NCBI RefSeq assembly: GCF_000178455.1
Contig: NZ_ADNU01000023.1
Span: 62,001-126,000, forward strand
Direction of reading: 5' to 3'
Origin: Brevibacterium mcbrellneri ATCC 49030
GTDB lineage: Bacteria; Actinomycetota; Actinomycetes; Actinomycetales; Brevibacteriaceae
DNA: 64,000 bases
The notes beneath the pieces are model-generated. The model ran no database searches and was not told the origin of the DNA. It worked only from the letters and a program-made list of their open reading frames with translations. This document shows, piece after piece, positions 43,688 through 52,990 of the stretch. The translations under genes and the position numbers were made by a program. Every line of letters starts with the position of its first letter. Position 1 is the stretch's first letter.

Positions 43688-46600
43688 AAAACGTTCGTGT
43701 GCACGCTTTCAAACTTCTCATCGGCTTTTTTGCCACCTTCTTTCTTCTCGCACAAAGCCTGGCAGGTTTTTCAACCCCCGTTCACGCTCAGCCAAGTGAG
43801 GATCCCTCACAGGACAGCGGTGACTCACAGCAGTCAGGTGGGAGTGACCTCGGCAGTGCCAAACCACTCCCAGAACAGTTCTCAGCCTGCGCGGCAGCAG
43901 GAGGCAACATTGACGTTCTCATTCTGGTAGACGAATCGGGAAGTCTGGTCGACAGCGACCCCAACAACGCGCGCGTGACCTCGGGGTTACACCTTGTTTC
44001 ACGCATGTCTAAACTGACCAAATCAGGCAATCTCTCCGTGGCGGTCAGCGGATTTGGCCACGAGTATTCCACTGTCCGTGACTGGCAAGAAGTCAAGAAT
44101 GACGGTGATGTCGAAAGCCTCCGCGGAGCCATTAACGATCTGTCCAACCGCACCAACGGAATCGACACCGACTACTGGACAGCCATGGACGAAGCGCGCA
44201 AGCAACTCGCGAACCGCGCGCACGAACGCGGAAGCGACGCAAAGAGCTGCCAAGCGATCATCTGGTTCTCTGACGGTGAACTCGACTATGAAGTTCGCAA
44301 AGGCAACATGGCCAGCAAGTATGGTGAAACCAAACCGTTCGCGCCAGACATCAGCCTGAAAACTGAAGACGGCGCTAAAAAGGTCGAAGAAAAAGCACGC
44401 GAGGACATTTGTCGCTCTGGTGGTCTAGCTGACCAGCTACGTAGCTCGCGTGTTGCCATGTTCGGTGTTGGGTTGGGGTCGAAAGACGGAAAAGAATTTG
44501 ACCTCATGCGTTCAATCGCAACCGGTAAAGACAGCGGTGGAAAGTCCTGCGGTGACCTCACCGACCCTGTTCCCGGCGAGTTCTACCTCGCATCAGACAT
44601 CGACAGTTTGCTCATCGCTTTCGACTCGATTTCCGGTCTGGGACAAAAACCTATCACCAACGACCACGGGGTGTGTGTCAAGGACTTCTGCCAGGACGAA
44701 GCCCACACGTTCGTCTTAGACAACACCACCCTGGACGTTGACGGTTTTGCTACTGCCACAGCAGACGGTCTTCGCGCCGCGCTTCAAGGACCCGACGGGA
44801 AGATCGTCGACCTGAAAAAGGACGCAAAGAACGAAAAGACCGAAGTTTCTGGCGTGCCGTTGACCTACTCATGGGAAACCGGCAGAAGCCTGAGCTTCCG
44901 ACTCGACGGCACATCTAAAGGCAAAATTGGTGACAAAGGCCCATGGGTAGGTGTCTGGCGGCTGGCATTCATCGCCGACGAAGGCGCAGACTCACAGGCA
45001 AAGTCCAAATCAAACCTCCACATCACCCCAGGTATAGTCCCAGCGTGGCCTGGCAAAGACAACGCTGATGTCCGTGCCGGGTCAACACTGAATGACGTCA
45101 CCTTTGCGCTGCATGACCGCGAAGGCAACGACGTGCCCGTAGACTCCATCACCAGCACAGGTAAGTTCACTGCGACATTTACCGACTCTGCTGGCAAACA
45201 GAGCACGTTGACTGATACCAGCACATTCGGGGACATCACCAAGCCATTTAACTGGGACCTCGGAAGCGCACCCACGGGAGGCGGAACCCTCAACCTGTCG
45301 CTGGAACTGACGACGGCCTCGGCGAAAGACTCTGACGGCAACGACGTCCAAGGTACCAAGCTGAGTCCTGCTACCGTGGCTCTTCCTGTCACGGTGCAAC
45401 CGCCTCTGGACTACCCCACAGTGCCCACCAAAGTGGACTTTGGTGAAGCTAAAGGCAAGATCGACCTGAACTCAGTTTTGAAACTGGGTGGAAAAGGTTG
45501 CGCCTGGGTAGAACCCGACTCCACAGAAGTGATCGCTTCGCCTGCCGGACTGGACAAGGTCCAGGTGTCCTCCGATGCCTCGAGCAAGGACAACTGTGTG
45601 AAAGCCGGTGAAGACTTGGGTCTGACGCTGGCCTCTGACCAGCAGGGCAACGGGGCGATAAACGGAACGTTCGTCGTCGCGTCGGCGCCCGAAAACGGCC
45701 AGGGCGAACCGGTGAAAACCAAGGTTGAATTCACCGCTAGCGCCGTCAAACCGCTCAACACGCTCAACTTCGTGACCACCCTGATCATCGCTTTGTTGCT
45801 GGGCCCGGGAATCCCGCTACTGATCCTGTACTTCGTCAAATGGCGAGGAGCGAAGATCCCGTCGCAGCCACTGGTCGCAGTGCGTGCGCAGATCGAAAAG
45901 ACCTCCACCGGGGTGACCCGTGACGGTTCACGGTTCGCGTTCAACCAGGGCGATATGCGCAACACGGTCATGATCGGTTCGGGCGGTTCCCGCCAGATCG
46001 ACGCCGCAGGTGTAACGCTCAAGACCAAGATGGGCGGATCACCGCTGGGACCAGGTTTTGTGGTCGCAGAAGTGCCAATGAGCGTGTCGAAGCACGACCC
46101 GGCACGCATACCGGCACGACTGCCTTTGGCGGTTCACAACCACTGGTTAGTCATGCGTAGCGAAGGTATGAACGAGAACCAGGCTGAGATCGTTGTTTTG
46201 CTCGCCGGCAACATTGATGAGAAGCAACGCGAAAAGATGGAAGACGAAATCGCTCGCGAAGCTGGTGACCTCATGGACCGTTTGCCGTTCACGGGAGCAC
46301 AGGCCCCGGCTGGGCACGACTCGCCGTTCGGCGGGCCGTCTGAACCGCAGGCCAACCCGTTCGCCGAGGCGGACGCACCTTCACCTGCTCCGTCCAGTCC
46401 GTTCGGCGGACCGGGGTCGGCAGGGCCAGGTTCTGCCCCTCAAAGCCAGCCGCCAGCTGGTCCTCCGCCAGCGGGGCCCGGTAGCCAACCTCCTGCCGGA
46501 CCTGGTGCTCAGCCCCCAGCAGGGCCGGGTGTACCTCCGTCAGGTCCACCTCCAACAGGTCCAGGTTTCCCGGGCCCAGGTGGCGGACCCGGCGCTCCCG

Positions 46601-46749
46601 GTCCTGACACCTCGGGACCCGGTGGCCCTGGGCAAGCTCCAAACAACCCCTTCCAGAACGGCCCTGGGCAACCTGGCCCCGGTCACTCCGGTCCAGGACA
46701 GTCCGGCCCTGGACAGCCAGGGCAAAACCCTTTTAGTTTTGGCCAGTAG
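43684..46749 (+). CDS. vWA-domain membrane protein of the tubulin/GAP1 operon
   Basis: The start is GTG 43684, overlapping the previous stop; it opens a proper signal peptide (FKLLIGFFATFFLLAQSLAGF, then VHAQ). A longer ORF from 43435 would bury it. The 1021-aa protein has a vWA domain at about 65-290 with an intact MIDAS start (DESGS) and WFSDGELDY, beta-rich Ig-like sequence to about 690, one membrane helix (about 695-722), a cytoplasmic stretch, and a long Pro/Gly tail (GPG repeats, about 870-1021). It is therefore an outside sensor or adhesion module tied to an inside scaffold. It is probably the membrane-spanning partner of the cytoplasmic proteins encoded next. Confidence 0.85.
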   Translation: MKNVRVHAFKLLIGFFATFFLLAQSLAGFSTPVHAQPSEDPSQDSGDSQQSGGSDLGSAKPLPEQFSACAAAGGNIDVLILVDESGSLVDSDPNNARVTSGLHLVSRMSKLTKSGNLSVAVSGFGHEYSTVRDWQEVKNDGDVESLRGAINDLSNRTNGIDTDYWTAMDEARKQLANRAHERGSDAKSCQAIIWFSDGELDYEVRKGNMASKYGETKPFAPDISLKTEDGAKKVEEKAREDICRSGGLADQLRSSRVAMFGVGLGSKDGKEFDLMRSIATGKDSGGKSCGDLTDPVPGEFYLASDIDSLLIAFDSISGLGQKPITNDHGVCVKDFCQDEAHTFVLDNTTLDVDGFATATADGLRAALQGPDGKIVDLKKDAKNEKTEVSGVPLTYSWETGRSLSFRLDGTSKGKIGDKGPWVGVWRLAFIADEGADSQAKSKSNLHITPGIVPAWPGKDNADVRAGSTLNDVTFALHDREGNDVPVDSITSTGKFTATFTDSAGKQSTLTDTSTFGDITKPFNWDLGSAPTGGGTLNLSLELTTASAKDSDGNDVQGTKLSPATVALPVTVQPPLDYPTVPTKVDFGEAKGKIDLNSVLKLGGKGCAWVEPDSTEVIASPAGLDKVQVSSDASSKDNCVKAGEDLGLTLASDQQGNGAINGTFVVASAPENGQGEPVKTKVEFTASAVKPLNTLNFVTTLIIALLLGPGIPLLILYFVKWRGAKIPSQPLVAVRAQIEKTSTGVTRDGSRFAFNQGDMRNTVMIGSGGSRQIDAAGVTLKTKMGGSPLGPGFVVAEVPMSVSKHDPARIPARLPLAVHNHWLVMRSEGMNENQAEIVVLLAGNIDEKQREKMEDEIAREAGDLMDRLPFTGAQAPAGHDSPFGGPSEPQANPFAEADAPSPAPSSPFGGPGSAGPGSAPQSQPPAGPPPAGPGSQPPAGPGAQPPAGPGVPPSGPPPTGPGFPGPGGGPGAPGPDTSGPGGPGQAPNNPFQNGPGQPGPGHSGPGQSGPGQPGQNPFSFGQ

Positions 46750-46777
46750 CCGACTCACCCCTCGAAAGGTATAGATC

Positions 46778-49700
46778 ATGTACAAGTTCCTCGTCGTCGG
46801 TTGTGGTGGATCCGGTGGTGAAACACTGGCACGGATGATGGACCAGTTGCGGTCTGAGCTCATGCCACACGGCATTTCGAAGCTTCCAGATGGCTGGCAG
46901 TTCGTGCACGTCGACGTTCCGACTGTCCCTGACACTGACGTCAAAGGCGTGGGTAACGTGCGCGACCAGGGCGGTACGTACATTGGAACTGCGCCTTCCT
47001 CGGGTTCCTACTCCGTCCTTGATTCGGCTGTGAGCCAAAAGCTCCAGCAGTCGGGAGACTTGGACCAATTTGTGACGTGGGCACCTCGCAAGCCCGCCTC
47101 AGTGACCACGCCGTTGAAGAACGGTGCTGGTCAGATGCGTGGTGTGGGTCGTGTGATTACGCTCAACCGTGCCCCCGATGTGTTCCAGGGTCTGCAGCGT
47201 GCGGTCAACAAGATGAAGACCACGGAAGCGAATGCGGAAATGGCCGAGGCGGCCCGCGCCATCCCTGGTTCCGGCGGCTTTGATCCTGAAGGTTCGCCCA
47301 TGGTTTTGGTCGTGTCGTCGATGGCCGGTGGCGCCGGTGCGTCGATGGCGCTGGACGTGTGCCGTCTGTTGGGTCAGGTGCAGGGTGTTTCGGTCAACGA
47401 CACGTGTGTGTACATGTACACCTCGGATATTTTCCCAGACCGCCTTGAAGGTGTGCGCCCTAACGCTCTGGGAATGTTGGGTGAGATCGTCTCAGCTCAG
47501 TCGGTGTCGTCCGAAGAGCACGACGTGCGCATTCTGGAAGCCTTGGGTCAGCACATTGACCGTTCTGGTGGACCGTCGTTTGCGCGTGTGTTCCCGGTTG
47601 GTAAGTACCAGGGGTTGGACCGCACCACTTTTGGTGATGGAACGCAGCAGGGTGTGTACCGTGGTTTGGCCCGAGGTCTCGCAGCCCTCATGGTGTCCGG
47701 TTCGGCTTCGTCTTCGTTTAGGCAGTACGACCTGACCAACAAGGACGGTCTGTCGCCTAACCGTAGGTACTTGGGTTGGGGTGTTGAAGCGGGCGAACGC
47801 CTGTCATGGGGTACGTTCGGGTTCGGCTCGCTGAACCTGGGCCGTGACCGTTACCGTCACTACGCATCCCAGCGGCTAGCACGTACGTCCGTGGACCGTC
47901 TGCGTGAAGGACACTTGCAAGAAGGTTCAAGTGCGGGTGCTCAGCAACAGCTCAACCGTCTCATCGACTCCCAGTGGGACACATTCTTGAGTCGCGTGGG
48001 CCTGCCGAATGAAGTGCAGGTTCGCGACATCAACCAGTTGGCAACGTGGATCCGTGGAGCAGCCGGTGGGCAACAACTTGACTCTGCTCTGCGCCAGTTC
48101 GTTGAACACCAGGCCGGTTCACAAATGCCACGTGCACAGGGACAGTCTGGGCCAAACTGGTTGGCCAGTTTGGAGACGTACCTGCGCAGCGCTAACCCGC
48201 ACTTCCGCCAGTTTGCCTCGCAAACGGTGGTGCGCACCACGTTCGACTGGATGCTCAACTTTCAGGGTGCTTTCCTGGGTTCGCTGGAAGACGCTATTTC
48301 TGACTACGGTCTGCCGTATGCCCGCGGGCTCATGGAGAGGATGAAGTCCTTCCTCCAGCACGAACTCACCGCCGCATGTTCCAACCTGGGTGCCAACCAA
48401 GCTCCTGACATCATGCGCCCAAGCCAGCAGGTTTCCACCTCGGTTTCGGCAGTCCGCGGAAACATTGTTCAGGGTGACCAGTTTGAACGCCAGGTCATCA
48501 ACGACCTTCACGTGGGTCTGCTCAACGGGTGCTTTATTGAAGCGAGCAAGATCTTTGCCGACGTCTTGAGCGAAGCACCGCGTGATTTCATCCAGCCACT
48601 TCTGAAGACCATTGATGAGTCGATCCAGGCGCTTGATCTGGTCGTCAATGAGACGAGCCGCACGGTTGGTTTGGCAAATGTGGAAACCGATGTCTATTCC
48701 GCGTGGCCGTCGGATCAGGATCAGCGCGTGCCTGAACGGTTCTCGACCGCTCATAACGAAGTGCTCATCACTGCAGCCGAAGACTTCCAGAACCTGTACA
48801 ACAGTCACCTTCCTGCCACGATCGAAGGTGACAACGGATGGGATGCTGCCCGCCAAAAGGGAGCAGCTCACGTCATCTCTGGACAGTGGCCAGCAGCAGA
48901 AGGTTCCCGCGCACCTGGTGGACTCTTGGAAGTCAACTCAGACTGGCGCCCCACCTTCTACAAATTTGACCCACGTAGCCAGGAACAGCGCACCATTACA
49001 CCCACCTCGGGACGCTATACCTTGCACGTTAAGGCGAACGAATTGCGTTACCGTGCCCTGGAATTTGTCAACCGTCGCAACGAAGCGTTTGAGCACTACT
49101 GCGCTTTGTCGCTCGAGGACTACATTCTGGGTCACGACGGTGCCGCTCCACACGAAATCGACCAGCGTAAGAAAGACGTTGCTGACAAGTTCCGCAAGAC
49201 GCTGACGCGAGCACTTCCACTGGCAAGTGTCCACCCGGATGTGGTTTCGAGTGTCCACTCCTCAGCAGTGCGCTACCAGTACAAGTTCTCGTCCGTACCC
49301 TTTGGTGCGGCCCCGGACCTTGTCGACGCTCTGACCGAAGTTCTCACGTCCCAGCAGTCGGTTGACACGCAAACGATCGACATCTTTGAGAAGGTCGTTT
49401 CGCAAGGACAGACTGCCGCAGGTATCACCCACGTCGACATCTTCGGATCGTTTGGAAACTTGAGCCCCATCGCATTCGACGGGGTTCTGCAACCGGTTTC
49501 TGACCGGTGGTCACGCTTGACCTCGGCTGGTCAGCGCCGTGATTTCTGGACGTTCCGCCGCGCACGCCCACTCCCAGCGTCGCTGCCCATGAGCGACCTG
49601 GAGCGCCGCGCCATGATCGCCGGTTGGTACGTGGCTCAGCTGACCGGTCAGTTGCAGATCCCTGACCGTCGTAACTTGAGCCGCCCGGTACGTGTGTACC

Positions 49701-50290
49701 GCGCAGAAACCCAGCAGTGGATCGACTTCCCCAACCCGCTTCTCACACCACCGTCTGAGTTCGTGGGGGAGACGTTCGACTGGTTGCCTGCAGTCCTGGA
49801 GTCGTTCCTGTTGGCTATCGCGAACGCTCACCAGAGCCCAGTCCTAGGTTCGCTCATTCCGTACCAGACTCTGCGCTCCATTTATGACGGCAGTGAAGAA
49901 GAACCGGCCTCGGGTCTGCAGATCGTGTCCGCACGTGACTTCCTCACCGACTGGATGTCAACGGGTAAGACCCCGTCCGGTGCACCATCGCGAGCCGACG
50001 CTGATGACCTTGAAGGCCGTTACACCAACGCCCGCCAGTTCCTCGAAACGGTGCACACATTCGCGGCCAGCAAGCTCGACACCTCAGCGAACAAGTCGAC
50101 CCCAAGTGTCCGTGTTGATTCGCGTGCGCAGGGATCAGTGACCCCGATCTTCTGTGACTTGGTGCCTGACATTGTGCAGGTGACCGAAGAACTGATGACC
50201 CTTCTTGACGAAGCCAAGTCCGACGCTGAAAGCAGCGGCGGTAACAGTGGTTTCGCAAACGATCTACCTGAAGGATTTGGAGCCTTTTAA
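46778..50290 (+). CDS. Tubulin-like (Tubulin_2 family) protein
   Basis: 1170 aa, ATG 46778 behind AAAGG. The N-terminus is a nucleotide-binding Rossmann start (FLVVGCGGSGGETLARMM). Near residue 181 is SSMAGGAGASMALDV, the equivalent of the tubulin/FtsZ GGGTGSG signature loop. This combination marks the large bacterial tubulin-like proteins of accessory operons, not FtsZ. The remaining about 900 residues are mostly helical and unassigned. It probably binds GTP and may form filaments or ring-like assemblies. It lies between the vWA membrane gene and an 899-aa partner, with no gap before the latter. Confidence 0.82.
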   Translation: MYKFLVVGCGGSGGETLARMMDQLRSELMPHGISKLPDGWQFVHVDVPTVPDTDVKGVGNVRDQGGTYIGTAPSSGSYSVLDSAVSQKLQQSGDLDQFVTWAPRKPASVTTPLKNGAGQMRGVGRVITLNRAPDVFQGLQRAVNKMKTTEANAEMAEAARAIPGSGGFDPEGSPMVLVVSSMAGGAGASMALDVCRLLGQVQGVSVNDTCVYMYTSDIFPDRLEGVRPNALGMLGEIVSAQSVSSEEHDVRILEALGQHIDRSGGPSFARVFPVGKYQGLDRTTFGDGTQQGVYRGLARGLAALMVSGSASSSFRQYDLTNKDGLSPNRRYLGWGVEAGERLSWGTFGFGSLNLGRDRYRHYASQRLARTSVDRLREGHLQEGSSAGAQQQLNRLIDSQWDTFLSRVGLPNEVQVRDINQLATWIRGAAGGQQLDSALRQFVEHQAGSQMPRAQGQSGPNWLASLETYLRSANPHFRQFASQTVVRTTFDWMLNFQGAFLGSLEDAISDYGLPYARGLMERMKSFLQHELTAACSNLGANQAPDIMRPSQQVSTSVSAVRGNIVQGDQFERQVINDLHVGLLNGCFIEASKIFADVLSEAPRDFIQPLLKTIDESIQALDLVVNETSRTVGLANVETDVYSAWPSDQDQRVPERFSTAHNEVLITAAEDFQNLYNSHLPATIEGDNGWDAARQKGAAHVISGQWPAAEGSRAPGGLLEVNSDWRPTFYKFDPRSQEQRTITPTSGRYTLHVKANELRYRALEFVNRRNEAFEHYCALSLEDYILGHDGAAPHEIDQRKKDVADKFRKTLTRALPLASVHPDVVSSVHSSAVRYQYKFSSVPFGAAPDLVDALTEVLTSQQSVDTQTIDIFEKVVSQGQTAAGITHVDIFGSFGNLSPIAFDGVLQPVSDRWSRLTSAGQRRDFWTFRRARPLPASLPMSDLERRAMIAGWYVAQLTGQLQIPDRRNLSRPVRVYRAETQQWIDFPNPLLTPPSEFVGETFDWLPAVLESFLLAIANAHQSPVLGSLIPYQTLRSIYDGSEEEPASGLQIVSARDFLTDWMSTGKTPSGAPSRADADDLEGRYTNARQFLETVHTFAASKLDTSANKSTPSVRVDSRAQGSVTPIFCDLVPDIVQVTEELMTLLDEAKSDAESSGGNSGFANDLPEGFGAF

Positions 50291-52990
50291 ATGGAAACGA
50301 ATCTGAGTCTTGTCGTGGCTCCTGCGCACCTCATTGGTGTGCGTGAAACGTTGCGTGACTGGCAAGTGAGTGGACTTGTTTCCGACTTCATTTGGATTCC
50401 CGTTGAGGCTCAGGATATGGGGCGCAATCTCAACGCGCAGCTGGTGTCTCACGGGGCACTCAAGCCAGTTGACGTGCGCTATTTGTCTGGCCAGGTTCAG
50501 TACTCCCGTATTGGGGTGTTGGTCTTGGGCGCTGTCACGGGGTCCGAACGGGACGCTGCACGTCTGTCGAAGACAGGTGAAGTGGGTTCGTTCGTCCGTG
50601 ATGTGGTCACCCAGGACTTTGGTGCGGCGCAGGTTTCCGCGATCCGTGCCGTGTTTGCGACTGAGGATTCGTCAAACAAGGTGGAGTTGCCGGATTCTAA
50701 TGGCTGGGTTGATGTCGTTTTGAGTCCGTCGGATTCGAAGGGCCCCCGGGTTGGGTCCCGTCCGGTGAATTCGTCGAATATCGCCGAGGTGTGTGCTTTC
50801 TTGGCATCCCAAGTTGCCCCGTTGGCGGGTATGTGGGATTCGGTTCCGCAGGGGACTCTGGACGATCTACCACCGTCGTACCAAGGGTACCGAGGTCGTT
50901 TAGTCCGCTCGTTTTTCCGCAGGCTTGACGGCACCGCAGTTGAGGACGCGTTGCGTGACAAGGCATTTGAAACGGCCACCGGATATCCGCTACCTAACTT
51001 CAGCGGTACTCCAGCACGCTACTTTGATGACGATGGAGTAGTCGTTGATCAGGCACTTCAGCATTTCTGGGCAAAGCACGGCTACCTGGTAACCCCTAAC
51101 CGGGAACAGTATGTTTCGCCTGAACCTCAACCGATCTCAGCCGGTGAAGCTCTCAAGATGTTTGGCACGTTCTTGGGGAATGCGATCAAGGGCACGCCTG
51201 GCGCATTAGCAGCTGGGCTCGTTGACTCCACAAAAGCCGCGGTTGCACAGACTGTTCACGGCCTGGTTTTTGGCGACCGAGCTTCTGAGTACAACGTGGT
51301 TGTGGGTGGTATCGACGCAAGCGGTCGCCCAGTGGGTTGGCAAGAGTCGATGAACGCGGCCCAGCGGATTGAAGGTGCGCTGGGGGTAGACCGTCACAAC
51401 ATCGACATGTCGGGTGTATGGCGCTCCATGGTGCTGAGTTCCCTCACGCTCCTGGACTATGGGACGGCTGGCCGTGACATGCCGACTCTTTCCCCGCAGC
51501 CGGCGATTGTGCGAGACCCAGCTGTTGTCGCTCCTGACCCGGAGGACATGTTCACCCTCAAAGGGTCGGTTGCCGGGCGCCTAGGTGCGATGAGTGTTCA
51601 ACCGGCCGATCTGGTTCACGCCCAGGAAGTGGGTCGGCAGATCAAGACGGTTGCACAAGACCCCAACATGCAGACCCCTGACGCCGACGCGCAGCTTAAC
51701 GAGATGACGGACTGGTACGACCGAAGCCGGAAGTCGTTTGTCAGCCGGATTGGCGAAACTATTTCGACTAACTTCGAAGCTCGTCGCCAAGAAATCGCCG
51801 AACGGATGAAGAACCTGGGGCGCAATACAGAAGAGCAAGACGACTCGGAGCACCTGCTGGCTGAAGCACACCGCATTCTGAGTGTGAAGCTCAGGCAGCT
51901 GTTTGGCTACTCAGCTGCTTTGACCGTTCTTGTGTTCTTCCTTGCCGGAATGGACTGGGCGCCGTGGTGGCTCGCGTGGACCGTTTTGGGGCTCAGTGTC
52001 GTAGGAAGTCTGGCAGGTGCTTTTGGCCTGTTCATGCGGTCTCAAACCGATATTTTCCAAGTGATTCACCGCAGGAAAAAGGACCGGGAAGATCAGGAGA
52101 TCGATGTTCGCAACCTCAAAGCGACAATCTCCGAATTTACTCGCCTCGGTGAAGCCTACTCCCAGTATTTGCGATGGGCAGACATTGTGGGGGCTTTTGT
52201 CCACCGGCCGTTCGGCTCCCGCACACAGCTGGCGCGTGGCGAACAGCGCCGCTTCGATGATCTCCCTATCAGCATGGGTAGTGCAGAATACGTAGTTGAT
52301 TATGCGCAGGTTGAAGAGACCGCCAGAATGCTACGCACCGAAGTGTTTTACACGGGGTGGGCATCTGAGCAGTTCTACAACTTTGCCAACGTGAGTCTCC
52401 AGCGCGCTGGAATCAACAACTTCCCACTGAGCTCGGACATGCACTCCCTGTTCGCAGAACAGTCCACCGCTGACGACTCGGTTCTCACTGTTCTGGCCCA
52501 GTCACTGAGAAACAACGGGGTAGACCCTGTTCTGGAAGCCGATTACTGGGAACAGATGCGCAAACGCATCGACCACCCAGGAATGGAAGCTGCCCGCAGC
52601 TCTCTTCTCAGCCAAATCCACATCAGCGGAGAACACGCCAGCCAAAGCCTGGAAGACTTCCGTGGAACCGTTGGCCTAGAAGACAACCAAGAAATCAGAG
52701 AAACCCTGGACGACGAACTCCTCACAGCAAACGCCGTGGGATTCGACAAGAACGCAGTCATTGCGAACAGCGTGCGCAAACAGCCAGCCGGTTTTGGTGA
52801 AGTGCTCGTTCACACACAGATCACAGGTGACCTCACACCTGATGACCTGAAGTTCGCACAAAGCTACAGCGGTGATGTCAACTGGGGTAACTCGGAATGG
52901 TCGGTCTCTGACCCGGCACAAAACGTACAGCCTGCACAGGACGAACAACCCACAACGTGGAATAACCCATTCGGAGGTGACGCCATCTAA
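50291..52990 (+). CDS. Large membrane-anchored protein of unknown function (tubulin/GAP1 operon)
   Basis: 899 aa, starting on the base after the tubulin-like stop, with GAAGGAT/GGAG inside that gene as RBS. An unassigned N-terminal region of about 530 residues is followed by two close membrane helices (about 540-585, LFGYSAALTVLVFFLAGMDW and beyond). A charged C-terminal cytoplasmic region follows (FQVIHRRKKDREDQEIDVRN). No motif is recognised. Its fixed place after the tubulin-like gene suggests a membrane receptor or anchor for it. The stop shares one base with the next start (TAATG). Confidence 0.8.
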   Translation: METNLSLVVAPAHLIGVRETLRDWQVSGLVSDFIWIPVEAQDMGRNLNAQLVSHGALKPVDVRYLSGQVQYSRIGVLVLGAVTGSERDAARLSKTGEVGSFVRDVVTQDFGAAQVSAIRAVFATEDSSNKVELPDSNGWVDVVLSPSDSKGPRVGSRPVNSSNIAEVCAFLASQVAPLAGMWDSVPQGTLDDLPPSYQGYRGRLVRSFFRRLDGTAVEDALRDKAFETATGYPLPNFSGTPARYFDDDGVVVDQALQHFWAKHGYLVTPNREQYVSPEPQPISAGEALKMFGTFLGNAIKGTPGALAAGLVDSTKAAVAQTVHGLVFGDRASEYNVVVGGIDASGRPVGWQESMNAAQRIEGALGVDRHNIDMSGVWRSMVLSSLTLLDYGTAGRDMPTLSPQPAIVRDPAVVAPDPEDMFTLKGSVAGRLGAMSVQPADLVHAQEVGRQIKTVAQDPNMQTPDADAQLNEMTDWYDRSRKSFVSRIGETISTNFEARRQEIAERMKNLGRNTEEQDDSEHLLAEAHRILSVKLRQLFGYSAALTVLVFFLAGMDWAPWWLAWTVLGLSVVGSLAGAFGLFMRSQTDIFQVIHRRKKDREDQEIDVRNLKATISEFTRLGEAYSQYLRWADIVGAFVHRPFGSRTQLARGEQRRFDDLPISMGSAEYVVDYAQVEETARMLRTEVFYTGWASEQFYNFANVSLQRAGINNFPLSSDMHSLFAEQSTADDSVLTVLAQSLRNNGVDPVLEADYWEQMRKRIDHPGMEAARSSLLSQIHISGEHASQSLEDFRGTVGLEDNQEIRETLDDELLTANAVGFDKNAVIANSVRKQPAGFGEVLVHTQITGDLTPDDLKFAQSYSGDVNWGNSEWSVSDPAQNVQPAQDEQPTTWNNPFGGDAI